From Sphingobium sp. Leaf26 (GTDB lineage: Bacteria; Pseudomonadota; Alphaproteobacteria; Sphingomonadales; Sphingomonadaceae), in contig NZ_LMKV01000033.1 in NCBI RefSeq assembly GCF_001421665.1, positions 105,268 through 169,267 of the forward strand: a DNA stretch of 64,000 nucleotides, given 5' to 3'. Shown here one piece after another: positions 34,158 through 41,588 of the stretch; position 1 is the stretch's first letter; every line of letters starts with the position of its first letter. Below the pieces are notes generated by a model. The model ran no database searches. It was not told the DNA's origin and saw only the letters and a program-made list of their open reading frames with translations. The position numbers and the translations under genes were made by a program.

Positions 34158-35311
34158 TGGCCCGCCCCGATCAGTTCGCGACCGATCAGCATCCTGCGGA
34201 TTTCATTGGTGCCCGCGCCAATATCCAGCAGCTTAGCGTCGCGCATATAGCGTTCGACCGGCCAGTCCTTCGTATAGCCGGCGCCGCCCAGCGCCTGTAC
34301 AGCCTCCAGCGCGACGCGCACCGCATTCTCGCTCGCCAGCAGGATCGCGCCGGCCGCGTCGAAGCGCGTGGTCTTGCCCGCGTCGCAGCTTTTTGCCACG
34401 GCATAGACATAAGCGCGCGCGCTGTTGAGCGCGACATACATGTCGGCGATCTTGGCCTGCATGAGTTGAAAGCTGCCGATCGGCTGGCCGAACTGCTTGC
34501 GATCACGGACATAGGGGATGACGGTGTCGAGGCAGGCCTGCATGATGCCAAGCTGGATGCCCGCCAGCACCGCGCGCTCATAGTCGAGGCCGCTCATCAG
34601 CACCTTCACGCCGCCGTTCAGCGGACCCATGATATTCTCGTGCGGGACTTCGCAACCGTCGAAGACCAGTTCGGCGGTCGGCGATCCACGCATGCCGACC
34701 TTGTCGATCTTCTGCCCGATGGAAAAGCCGGGCATGCCCTTCTCGATCAGGAAGGCGGTGATGCCCTTGCTACCCTCCCCGGTCCGGGCATAGACGACCA
34801 GCGTGTCGGCATAGGCCGCGTTGGTGATCCAGAATTTCGTGCCGTCGAGAACATAGCCGGCATCCGTCTCCCGCGCTTTCAGCTTCATCGACACGACGTC
34901 GGAGCCGGCCCCGGCCTCCGACATGGCGAGCGATCCGACATGCTCGCCGGAAATGAGTTTCGGCAGATATCTGGCCTTCTGCGCTTCATTGCCCCAGCGG
35001 CGGATCTGGTTGACGCAGAGGTTTGAGTGAGCGCCATAGCTGAGGCCGATCGAGGCGGAGGCGCGGCTGACTTCCTCGCAGGCGATGACATGTTCGAGGT
35101 AACCGAGGCCCAGGCCGCCCCATTCCTCCTCCACCGTAATGCCGTGCAGGCCGAGTTCGCCCATGGCGGTCCAGAGTTCGTCGCGCGGGAACCAGTCATC
35201 GGCGTCAATCTTGGCCGCGAGCGGCGCGATACGATCGGCAGCGAAGCGCGCCGTCGTATCCCGGATCATATCGGCAGTTTCACCTAGCGCGAAATCGAAA
35301 TCGGGCGCCAT
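34154..35311 (-). CDS. ivd: Isovaleryl-CoA dehydrogenase
   Basis: This FAD acyl-CoA dehydrogenase oxidises isovaleryl-CoA to 3-methylcrotonyl-CoA. The protein has LAMSEAGAGSDVVSMKLKA, FWITNAAYADTLVVYARTG, and the catalytic Glu expected in the LDYERAVLAGIQLG block (characteristic of isovaleryl-CoA dehydrogenase, where the base lies earlier than in other family members). The C-terminal IGAGTNEIRRMLIGREL is standard. Start 35311 (MAPDFDFALGE) follows GAGGAGAGG. The 385-residue length is normal. It is first in the operon and divergent from a LysR gene. Confidence 0.94.
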   Translation of the reverse strand: MAPDFDFALGETADMIRDTTARFAADRIAPLAAKIDADDWFPRDELWTAMGELGLHGITVEEEWGGLGLGYLEHVIACEEVSRASASIGLSYGAHSNLCVNQIRRWGNEAQKARYLPKLISGEHVGSLAMSEAGAGSDVVSMKLKARETDAGYVLDGTKFWITNAAYADTLVVYARTGEGSKGITAFLIEKGMPGFSIGQKIDKVGMRGSPTAELVFDGCEVPHENIMGPLNGGVKVLMSGLDYERAVLAGIQLGIMQACLDTVIPYVRDRKQFGQPIGSFQLMQAKIADMYVALNSARAYVYAVAKSCDAGKTTRFDAAGAILLASENAVRVALEAVQALGGAGYTKDWPVERYMRDAKLLDIGAGTNEIRRMLIGRELIGAGQ

Positions 35312-35390
35312 CGGCCTCTCCTCATATTTTCTGACTGGCGCGAGCATAGCAGCCCGGCCAGCTTTTGAAAAATTGACCGTGCGATAAGCA

Positions 35391-35409
35391 TATAATAGAT
35401 GGCATCTAT
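35391..35409 (+). promoter_or_regulatory. -10 box and perfect LysR-type dyad at the divergent ivd/lysR promoter
   Basis: TATAAT at 35391-35396 is a consensus -10 hexamer for the plus-strand gene. Overlapping it, ATAGATGGCATCTAT (35395-35409) is a 7+1+7 perfect palindrome that fits T-N11-A (T35396, A35408). It lies 83 bases from the ivd start. The placement suits autorepression of lysR and divergent control of ivd. Confidence 0.6.
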
Positions 35410-36277
35410 GATCGAACGCTATCTGATCCACTATTTCCTGGCCGTGGTGGATCAGGGCAATTTCTCCCGCGCGGCGCAGCAATGCCGGGTGTCTCAGCCC
35501 ACCTTGTCGGTCGGCGTCGCGAAACTGGAGACGATCACCGGCCATATGCTGTTTCACCGCACCAATCGCCGCGTGGAGTTGACCAGTTTCGGCGCGACCT
35601 TCGCCGTCCATGCCAGACGCATTGAAGCTGAATTCGCAAAGGCGATGCAGGCGATGGCGGTGGACCAGAAGAGCCGCCTGGTAAGGGTCGGGGTGATATC
35701 CACCCTGCCTTCCGCCTGGATCGAGGCGGCGACGCGGGAAGCCTGTCAGGCGGAAGGCGAGAAGATAGAGATCGTCGAAGGACGGATGCGCGACCTGCTA
35801 CCGCGACTGGAGCGGGGGCGGATCGACGCCATTGTCGGCATATTGGGCAATGATGCGCGGGCGCGTGAGACCTGGTTCGAGGAGGGCTATGCGCTGGCCC
35901 TGTCGGACAGCCATCCATTGGCGCATCGGCGGATGCTGGAACCCGAAGAGGTGGCTGACGCCGACATGCTGGTCCGCCGCAATTGCGAGGCGCTGTCGCA
36001 GGTCAGCCAATTCTTCACGGCGAGAGGCATCCGCCCCTTCTTCGCCGCGCGCACGACCAGCGACGATCGGGCCATCGCCTATGTGCGGTCCGGGCTGGGC
36101 ATCACCGTCATGCCGCGCTGCCATGCGCAACCGGGGATCGCCATGCCCATGCTCAGCGGTTTCGACATGCGGCGGCGGATCGGGTTGCTGGTCGATCCGG
36201 CCAATGCCGGGCGGGTCGAGGACAGCCAGTGCCTCCAGCGCTTCTCGTCGGTGATCCGCGCGGCGGCTGTGCATTGA
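35408..36277 (+). CDS. LysR-family transcriptional regulator, divergent from the leucine operon
   Basis: The 289-residue regulator has an N-terminal winged helix with FLAVVDQGNFSRAAQQCRVS then QPTLSVGVAKLE, and a periplasmic-binding-like effector domain. MIERYLIHYFLAVVDQGNF at 35408 is chosen over the ATG at 35399 because the -10 box at 35391-35396 would put the transcript start at about 35403. Divergent orientation with ivd suggests it controls isovalerate/leucine catabolism with a CoA thioester as effector, by analogy with other LysR systems. A GGGAGGG...CCCTCCC pair follows the stop. Confidence 0.88.
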   Translation: MIERYLIHYFLAVVDQGNFSRAAQQCRVSQPTLSVGVAKLETITGHMLFHRTNRRVELTSFGATFAVHARRIEAEFAKAMQAMAVDQKSRLVRVGVISTLPSAWIEAATREACQAEGEKIEIVEGRMRDLLPRLERGRIDAIVGILGNDARARETWFEEGYALALSDSHPLAHRRMLEPEEVADADMLVRRNCEALSQVSQFFTARGIRPFFAARTTSDDRAIAYVRSGLGITVMPRCHAQPGIAMPMLSGFDMRRRIGLLVDPANAGRVEDSQCLQRFSSVIRAAAVH

Positions 36278-36358
36278 AGAGCGGGAGGGAGGTCACGGCC
36301 TAAGCGATCAACCCTCCCATCGCGCCGATCGGAAACACCCCCTGCCCCAAACGCAAAA

Positions 36359-36386
36359 TGGGGGCCGGCATCGCTGCCGGTCCCCA
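36359..36386 (-). terminator. Hairpin with T-run on the minus strand
   Basis: Arms 36359-36370 and 36375-36386 form a 12-bp stem with one G-T pair and a TCGC loop. On the minus strand it is followed by TTTTGCGTTTGGGG. It comes about 18 bases after the stop of the small frame at 36405-36596, supporting a minus-strand transcript there. Confidence 0.65.
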
Positions 36387-36404
36387 CTTCCGTCGGACTT
36401 TCCC

Positions 36405-36596
36405 TCAGATATTTTCGAGCGGTCGGCCGAGGCCGGCTTGTTCGATAATAGTGAGGCGATCCGCGTCTCGTGAAGAGATGCGATCATCGGCCCGCCGATC
36501 CTGTGCGCCATCCTTCAAAGCGAAGGCGCCGCGCAGGTTTTGCTCCGGTACTTGGCCAAGGGCCGCCTGCCCGGTGCTAAAATGCCTGCATTCCAT
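36405..36596 (-). CDS. Possible 63-residue protein, unknown
   Basis: A minus-strand frame reads MECRHFSTGQAALGQVPEQN and ends GLGRPLENI. It is hydrophilic and resembles nothing I recognise. The support is the terminator-like hairpin just past its stop and its minus-strand position downstream of the DUF985 gene. It could alternatively be part of a non-coding RNA or untranslated tail. Confidence 0.35.
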   Translation of the reverse strand: MECRHFSTGQAALGQVPEQNLRGAFALKDGAQDRRADDRISSRDADRLTIIEQAGLGRPLENI

Positions 36597-36839
36597 GCCC
36601 GACGTTCACTTTCGCGCGTACCCGGCAAGGGCTTCAAGCATCCCGTCCATCTGCCCGGCTCCACCCTTGCGGATATTGCCTGCCGATGAACTGTCGTTAC
36701 GGTTCAAACTCCTGATCTCTCAGTCATTTTTGGAACCGGATCGCTCCGTTTCCACCGTTCCGACACAAGGATGGTCTCACCACATTCGAGTCGTTCAAAG
36801 CGAAATCGAACAGATTTTTGACGGTGGGCCGCCGAAAGC

Positions 36840-36858
36840 TGTGGATAACTGTGGATAA
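36840..36858. promoter_or_regulatory. Two tandem consensus DnaA boxes
   Basis: TGTGGATAA occurs at 36840-36848 and 36850-36858, each an exact reverse complement of TTATCCACA, in the same orientation with starts 10 bases apart. They lie four bases beyond the stop of the DUF985 gene. The adjacent 36597-36839 stretch has no gene that I can support but is comparatively AT-rich. Confidence 0.65.
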
Positions 36859-36861
36859 GTC

Positions 36862-37302
36862 TCAACCGGGCGGCGACCAGTCCGGCGGCGCAAGGGAAAA
36901 GCCGGCAAAATCAAAGCCCGGCGTCACGGTGCAACTGACCAGCGTCCAGCCGCCCTGCGGCATCGATGCCTGCCAGTGATGCGCGGGCACCCAGCCCTGC
37001 GGCATCTGGCCAGCCGGAACGTCCAGCCCCAGAAGCAGGGCGCGAGCGCCCTCCCCCGGCGCGGCGATGGACAGGATCAGCGGTGCGCCGGCATGCCAGA
37101 ACCAATGCTCGTCGGCATCGACCCGGTGCCAGTGCGATCGCTGATGCGCCTCCAGCAGGAACAGGATTGCGGTGCCGGCTGCCCGCACGCCCGGCGCGGC
37201 GGTGGCGCGCCACGTCTCCCGATACCAGCCGCCTTCGGGATGAGGCGCAAGGTCCAGCGCCTCTATCAGCCGGCGCCCTTCCCGTTCATCGTCACCACCC
37301 AT
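36862..37302 (-). CDS. DUF985 cupin-fold protein
   Basis: The 146-residue protein fits the DUF985 cupin family throughout: LIEALDLAPHPEGGWYRETW, AILFLLEAHQRSHWHRVDAD, EHWFWHAGAPL and VPAHHWQASMPQGGWTLVSC then TVTPGFDF. The His residues of the HWHRVDADE segment would bind a metal. Function in bacteria is unknown; distant relatives act on sugars or phosphate esters. It ends four bases from the DnaA-box pair. Confidence 0.85.
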   Translation of the reverse strand: MGGDDEREGRRLIEALDLAPHPEGGWYRETWRATAAPGVRAAGTAILFLLEAHQRSHWHRVDADEHWFWHAGAPLILSIAAPGEGARALLLGLDVPAGQMPQGWVPAHHWQASMPQGGWTLVSCTVTPGFDFAGFSLAPPDWSPPG

Positions 37303-37424
37303 CCATTCACCTCAAATTTTATTGCCTTGGAAACAGTGACTTAAATTGTTGCCTGACGTTCATGCAACCTGGATCAATGTAGAAGGGTTGAAGCGACAAA
37401 TCACGCACTTCGGAGGAGAATATC

Positions 37425-37727
37425 ATGCGTAATGCCCTGCTCGCCCTGGCCGCCGTCTCGCTGGCCATCCCGATGTCCATGGCCGTCCCCACCGACGGCG
37501 CACAGGCTCGTAAACATTATCGCTACAAGGAATGGCGCGGCCGTGACGGCCGGACCTATTGCCGCAAGTCGAACGGCACGACCGGCCTGATCGTCGGCGG
37601 TGTCGGCGGTGCGCTGGTCGGCCGCGCGATCGACACCCGTGGCGATCGTGCCACGGGTACGATCCTGGGCGCGGCCGGTGGCGCGCTGCTCGGCAAGTCG
37701 ATCGACAGCAAGCGTAGCTGCCGCTGA
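37425..37727 (+). CDS. Exported glycine-zipper protein
   Basis: The 100-residue protein has a clear signal peptide (MRNALLALAAVSLAIPMSMA) and then a glycine-zipper membrane domain GLIVGGVGGALVGRAI and GTILGAAGGALLGKSI. This arrangement is common in outer-membrane-associated proteins of alphaproteobacteria and may insert in or oligomerise on the envelope. GGAGGAG-like sequence (CGGAGGAG) precedes the ATG. A terminator follows the stop. Confidence 0.85.
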   Translation: MRNALLALAAVSLAIPMSMAVPTDGAQARKHYRYKEWRGRDGRTYCRKSNGTTGLIVGGVGGALVGRAIDTRGDRATGTILGAAGGALLGKSIDSKRSCR

Positions 37728-37734
37728 TGCCAAT

Positions 37735-37767
37735 AACCGGCGCGTGGCAGGAGCGCGCGCCGGTTTT
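37735..37767 (+). terminator. Rho-independent terminator after the glycine-zipper gene
   Basis: Arms 37735-37744 and 37756-37765 (AACCGGCGCG and its complement) form a 10-bp stem with an 11-base loop, followed by T residues, eight bases after the stop codon. Confidence 0.75.
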
Positions 37768-37794
37768 CAGCGCTTCGTTCCGCTGAACGACAAC

Positions 37795-37828
37795 AAAAAA
37801 GGGACGGCATCCCGTCGGATGCCGTCCC
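37795..37828 (-). terminator. Rho-independent terminator after the exported 98-residue protein gene
   Basis: Arms 37801-37812 and 37817-37828 form a perfect 12-bp stem with a CGTC loop. In the minus orientation it is followed by six T residues (A run at 37795-37800). Confidence 0.85.
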
Positions 37829-37866
37829 TATCTGTTTGAAGCGCCCCGATTGAAGCGCGCTTCCGA

Positions 37867-38163
37867 TCAGTCAGCCGAAGCTTCCGCAGCGGCGCCGCGC
37901 GCGTCTTCGACCTTGAAGGCAACCTGCTGGCCGCCCGAAACGCCCGAAACCTTGCCATTCTTGACGGCCAGATTGAAAGCGACGGCGTCAGGGAAACGAC
38001 GACCCGAAATCACCTTGCCCGTCTTGGTGTCCTTCACCTGATAGACATAGGTGTAGCCTTCGTGGGTGAAGCGCTGCTTGGCAGCGGCATCTTCAGCCTG
38101 AGCGGCGGTGGCGGCAATGGCGCTGATGGCGCCGGCGACAATGAACTTGGACAGCATTCGCAT
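37867..38163 (-). CDS. Exported small protein of unknown function
   Basis: The 98-residue protein has a signal peptide (MRMLSKFIVAGAISAIAATA, AQA cleavage) and a mature part with HEGYTYVYQVKDTKTGKVIS then GRRFPDA. An Ala/Glu-rich tail ends it. I know of no function; short periplasmic proteins of this pattern are frequent in sphingomonads. A good ribosome site (AAGGAG) precedes the ATG, and a strong terminator follows. Confidence 0.75.
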   Translation of the reverse strand: MRMLSKFIVAGAISAIAATAAQAEDAAAKQRFTHEGYTYVYQVKDTKTGKVISGRRFPDAVAFNLAVKNGKVSGVSGGQQVAFKVEDARGAAAEASAD

Positions 38164-38309
38164 GGGTAAACTCCTTGTGAATGCCGATCAAACACCTCTA
38201 AATATTCTTGTTCTGTTGAAGACCGTCATATGGTGCAGCGCGTCAAAGCGACAATCGCAAAAAATGACGACCCGATTGCATCATGTGCAACCGCGTCCCG
38301 TTTTGCATA

Positions 38310-38717
38310 CTAACCCTTTGATAGCGCTAACACATGATCAAACTCGGCTTTCGTCAGCGGAGCCACGGACAGGCGCGACTGGCGCAGCATCACCATGTCG
38401 GCGAGCGCCGAATCGGCCTTCATCGCCTTCAACGTCACAGGTTTGGCGAGCCGTTCGACCGGCGCGACATGGACAGCGATCCATTTGCCTGTCTCGTCCG
38501 TGCTATCGGGTGCGGCTTCCTCCACGATGGTCATGATGCCGACCGCCTCGACCCCGATATTGCTGTGATAGAAGAAGGCCAGATCGCCCTTGCGCATGGC
38601 CTTCATATGGCCCTGGGCCGCATGATTGCGCACGCCGTCCCATTCGGCCTTCCCCTTTTTGACCAGATCGTCATAGGAGAAGGCATCGGGTTCCGATTTC
38701 ATCAGCCAGTAGTTCAT
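38310..38717 (-). CDS. EVE domain protein (PUA-like)
   Basis: The 135-residue protein is a complete EVE domain: MNYWLMKSEPDAFSYDDLV, WDGVRNHAAQGHMKAMRKGD, LAFFYHSNIGVEAVGIMTI, and the final LSVAPLTKAEFDHVLAL. EVE domains have a PUA-like fold and bind modified bases in DNA or RNA. The start at 38717 is preferred over an upstream ATG at 38732 because family proteins begin with MNYWL. No restriction-system partner is near, so a general RNA or nucleotide role is more likely. Confidence 0.9.
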   Translation of the reverse strand: MNYWLMKSEPDAFSYDDLVKKGKAEWDGVRNHAAQGHMKAMRKGDLAFFYHSNIGVEAVGIMTIVEEAAPDSTDETGKWIAVHVAPVERLAKPVTLKAMKADSALADMVMLRQSRLSVAPLTKAEFDHVLALSKG

Positions 38718-38822
38718 CCTGCCTCCTTGCAACAGCGCCCCGGCGCGATCAAGGATGCGTCATGCGCGGGCTGCGCCTATTGATGGACCACGGCCCCATC
38801 TGAAAGAAACTGGAGATAAGAC

Positions 38823-39788
38823 GTGTCGCAAGCGGTACTGGATCAGGTGCCTGTCCTGTCCATGGCAGACATGAGCAAGGCGGATTTCGCCGAGGCCTTT
38901 GGCCAATCGTTCCAACGCTTTGGGTTCGCCATGGTGAAGGACCATGGCATGGACCAGAAGCTGGTCGATGATGGCTGGGCGCTGGCGCGTCGCTTCTTCG
39001 ACCAGCCGGTGGAAACCAAGCGCGCCTATGATGCCAGGTTCAACGGCGGCCAGCGCGGCTATACCGCCTTTGGTGTCGAGATCGCCAAGGGCGCGAGCGA
39101 GAATGACCTGAAGGAATTCTGGCATGTCGGTCGCGACCTGCCCGAAGGCGATCCGCTGGCGGAAACGATGCCCCCCAATATATGGCCGACCGAAATGCCG
39201 GAGTTCGAGCCGGTGTTCGCGAAACTCTATCGCGAGTTCGACCGGGTGGGCGCGGAATTGCTTTCGGCGATCGCGCTGTATCTGGGCCTGCCCGAACGCT
39301 GGTTCGACGGTCCGGTCGAGAATGGCAATTCGATCCTGCGGCTGCTCCATTATCCGCCGGTGTCGCCGCAGGCGCCGGGTATCCGCGCGGGCGCGCATGA
39401 AGATATCAACCTCATCACCCTGCTGCTGGGGGCGGAAGAAGGCGGGCTGGAACTGAAGGATCGGGGCGGCAACTGGCTGCCCGTGGTGCCGCCGCCCGGC
39501 GCGCTGGCGATCAATGTCGGCGACATGTTGCAACGGCTGACCAATCATGTGCTGCCGTCGACCAGCCATCGCGTAGTCAACCCGCCGCCGGAACGGCGCG
39601 GCCATTCGCGCTATTCCATGCCCTTCTTCCTGCACCTGCGCCCCGATTTCATGATCGACGCGCTGCCGCAATGCGTGAGCGAAGACAATCCGCGCCGCGA
39701 TCCGCCGATCAGCGCGCATGATTATCTGACCGAACGACTGATAGAGATCGGGCTGATCAAGAAGGGGGAATTGCCCCGTTCGTCCTGA
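38823..39788 (+). CDS. Isopenicillin N synthase-like 2-oxoglutarate/Fe(II) oxygenase
   Basis: The 321-residue non-heme iron oxygenase has the DIOX_N domain (GQSFQRFGFAMVKDHGMDQ) and the catalytic domain with AHEDINLITLLL (H-x-D) and STSHRVVNP (distal His), followed by RYSMPFFLHL with the Arg-x-Ser that binds 2-oxoglutarate. Bacterial members include 2-oxoglutarate-using hydroxylases and ethylene-forming enzymes; the substrate here is unknown. The start is GTG 38823 after GGAGATAAGAC. A long inverted repeat separates it from folB. Confidence 0.88.
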   Translation: MSQAVLDQVPVLSMADMSKADFAEAFGQSFQRFGFAMVKDHGMDQKLVDDGWALARRFFDQPVETKRAYDARFNGGQRGYTAFGVEIAKGASENDLKEFWHVGRDLPEGDPLAETMPPNIWPTEMPEFEPVFAKLYREFDRVGAELLSAIALYLGLPERWFDGPVENGNSILRLLHYPPVSPQAPGIRAGAHEDINLITLLLGAEEGGLELKDRGGNWLPVVPPPGALAINVGDMLQRLTNHVLPSTSHRVVNPPPERRGHSRYSMPFFLHLRPDFMIDALPQCVSEDNPRRDPPISAHDYLTERLIEIGLIKKGELPRSS

Positions 39789-39806
39789 GTAGCCGCTGAC
39801 CGAAGT

Positions 39807-39850
39807 CGAAGGGGCGTATCGAAGGAGCGATGCTTCGATACGCCCCTTCG
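39807..39850. repeat. Perfect 18-bp inverted repeat within a larger palindromic unit
   Basis: Arms 39807-39824 and 39833-39850 (CGAAGGGGCGTATCGAAG and complement) are exact, with an eight-base loop. Flanks from about 39787 to 39878 extend the symmetry imperfectly and end in GCGAACGG, tying it to the CCGTTCGGGCTGAGC family. It lies between convergent genes and could act as a two-way terminator. Confidence 0.8.
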
Positions 39851-39899
39851 ACAAGCTCGGCCCTACTCAGCGCGAACGGATGTTAGGGCCGATCGACAT

Positions 39900-40319
39900 T
39901 CAGTTCTGACGGCCTGCAAATGGCGCTTTTCCGTGCTTCCGGTGCTCACCTACTTTGAGTAGGCTGCGCTCCGGGTCACGGTCGCTCAGCGCCAGCTTCA
40001 CGATCTTCACTTCGACATGGCTGACCTTGTCGTCCTGAAGGAAGATGGTGTCGATGATATGGTCGGCCACCGCTTCGATCAGGGTGAAATGCACGCCTTC
40101 GGGCAGCGCGGTCGATGCGGCATGCTTGAGGTCCATATAGTTTTTGGACGCGGCCAGCGGCGTTTCCGCCTCATAATGATCGGCGATTCGCAGGCGCGCG
40201 CGGATGGAAATGCGCAGCGGCTGGGGGAGATGCGTCTCCTCCGAATAGATGCCGGTCAGCACGTCGACATGCAGGTCGTTGACCTCCAGCGTCAGAAAAT
40301 CGTCAAATCCAGTCTGCAT
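39900..40319 (-). CDS. folB: Dihydroneopterin aldolase-like protein
   Basis: The 139-residue protein matches FolB, which converts dihydroneopterin to hydroxymethyl-dihydropterin in folate synthesis. Conserved parts are VNDLHVDVLTGIYSEETHLP, SKNYMDLKHAA and FTLIEAVADHIID, and a late lysine in KIVKLAL. It is near the usual 120-residue length with an added basic tail. Folate partners folK and folP are not in the window. Confidence 0.82.
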   Translation of the reverse strand: MQTGFDDFLTLEVNDLHVDVLTGIYSEETHLPQPLRISIRARLRIADHYEAETPLAASKNYMDLKHAASTALPEGVHFTLIEAVADHIIDTIFLQDDKVSHVEVKIVKLALSDRDPERSLLKVGEHRKHGKAPFAGRQN

Positions 40320-40442
40320 AGCCTTGCCACATCCGGGCCGCGCTCCGCCCCATAAGATGGTGCAGGCCGGGGCCTATTTAGTCTTTCATTTTGCGAAGCG
40401 GACGCTAAAGCCCCGCTTCCGGCGCTGCCCCATGCGCCATTG

Positions 40443-40979
40443 ATGGCGGATCGGCAAGACGTGTCAGACATTGTGCCCCTCAACAGTCAGCCCGACGCGG
40501 CGATCGAGCGGTTGCTCGACGCGGCGTTTGGACCCGACCGTCATGGCCGCACCGCCTATCGCATCCGTCAGGACATGCCCTGGCTACATGCCCTTTCCTT
40601 CGCCACGGTGGATGGTGACGGCGTGCTGATCGGATCGCTGCAAAGCTGGCCGGTGGCGCTGACCGATGCGGATGGGCATCAGACGCCGCTCATCATGGTC
40701 GGTCCAGTCGCGGTCGCGCCGACGCATCAATTTGGCGGTCATGGCCGGGCGATGATGGACGCGGTGGTCGCCGCCGCGCGCGCGATGGGCTGCGAGCCGC
40801 TGATGATGATCGGCGATCCCGAATATTATGGCCGCTTCTGGGGCTTTGCCGCCGATGGCACCGCCGGATGGGACGCACCCGGTCCGTTCGAGCCGCGCCG
40901 CCTGCTGGCCCTGCCGGTCGATGGCCGTCCGGTCGGGGGCACCGGCATGCTCGGCCCCAGAATATCCGTCGCGGCCTGA
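40443..40979 (+). CDS. GNAT-family N-acetyltransferase
   Basis: The 178-residue protein has the acetyl-CoA-binding block VGPVAVAPTHQFGGHGRAMM then DAVVAAARAMG and the late element LMMIGDPEYYGRFWGF, typical of YhbS-type GNAT enzymes. The substrate is unknown. ATG at 40443 is chosen; a TTG lies immediately before. It is divergent from folB. Confidence 0.85.
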   Translation: MADRQDVSDIVPLNSQPDAAIERLLDAAFGPDRHGRTAYRIRQDMPWLHALSFATVDGDGVLIGSLQSWPVALTDADGHQTPLIMVGPVAVAPTHQFGGHGRAMMDAVVAAARAMGCEPLMMIGDPEYYGRFWGFAADGTAGWDAPGPFEPRRLLALPVDGRPVGGTGMLGPRISVAA

Positions 40980-41021
40980 TTAGGCCTTTGCCTGCGGACC
41001 GCAGGCTCCTATCTCCACCCC

Positions 41022-41588
41022 ATGCCGATGGAACCCCTGCCCGATCTGTCTACCCTGTCGCTTGCCGACATTGCGCGGCTGGCCGCCGAAAAACGCCTGC
41101 CCCCGGTCGAGAAATGGAATCCCGATCATTGTGGTGACAGCGAAATGCGGATCGCGCGCGACGGCACCTGGTATCATCAGGGGTCGCCGATCGGGCGGGA
41201 AACGATGGTGCGGCTGTTTTCCACGATCCTGCGGCGCGAGCCGGACGGCAGCCATGTGCTCGTGACCCCGGTCGAGAAGCTAGACATAGAGGTCGAGGAC
41301 GCTCCCTTCGTCGCGGTCGAACTGAAGAGCGAGGGCGAAGGGCGCGCGCGCACCCTGGCCTTTCGCCTGAACAGCGGCGACATCGTGACCGCCGGACCGA
41401 AGCATGAATTGACGGTGCGCGAAACGCCGGACGGCCCCCATCCCTATCTGCATGTGCGCGGGGGCCTGGAGGCGCTGGTCGGGCGCAGCGTCTATTATGA
41501 GTTGATAAACCTGGCGCTGGAAGAAGAAAGCGAGCGTGTCGGCCTTTGGAGCGAGGGCGCTTTCTTCCCGCTGGACGGCGCCGCATGA
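41022..41588 (+). CDS. DUF1285 family protein
   Basis: The 188-residue protein matches DUF1285 from end to end: RLPPVEKWNPDHCGDSEMRI, DGTWYHQGSPIGRETMVRLF, HVLVTPVEKLDIEVEDAPFV and YYELINLALEEE. The family is widespread in alpha- and gammaproteobacteria and without known function. Its stop overlaps the Nudix ATG by four bases; DUF1285-Nudix-cca forms a conserved alphaproteobacterial group, suggesting an RNA or nucleotide link. Confidence 0.88.
   Translation: MPMEPLPDLSTLSLADIARLAAEKRLPPVEKWNPDHCGDSEMRIARDGTWYHQGSPIGRETMVRLFSTILRREPDGSHVLVTPVEKLDIEVEDAPFVAVELKSEGEGRARTLAFRLNSGDIVTAGPKHELTVRETPDGPHPYLHVRGGLEALVGRSVYYELINLALEEESERVGLWSEGAFFPLDGAA

Noticed and set aside
30305..34250. Several long plus-strand frames across the leucine operon
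   Set aside because: All are antisense to the maoC, mccA and mccB genes, whose motifs and 1-4 base overlaps are clear.
36358..36858. 166-codon plus-strand frame in the gap after LysR
   Set aside because: It runs antisense through a terminator hairpin and includes the DnaA boxes; Ser/Pro/Arg-rich and without family features.
36597..36858. Chromosomal replication origin
   Set aside because: Only two DnaA boxes, no clear AT-rich unwinding element and no origin-associated genes (hemE, dnaA, parAB, gidA) nearby.
38310..38717. EVE domain as part of a modification-dependent restriction system
   Set aside because: No nuclease, methyltransferase or McrBC-like partner nearby; a stand-alone EVE protein is usual in proteobacteria.
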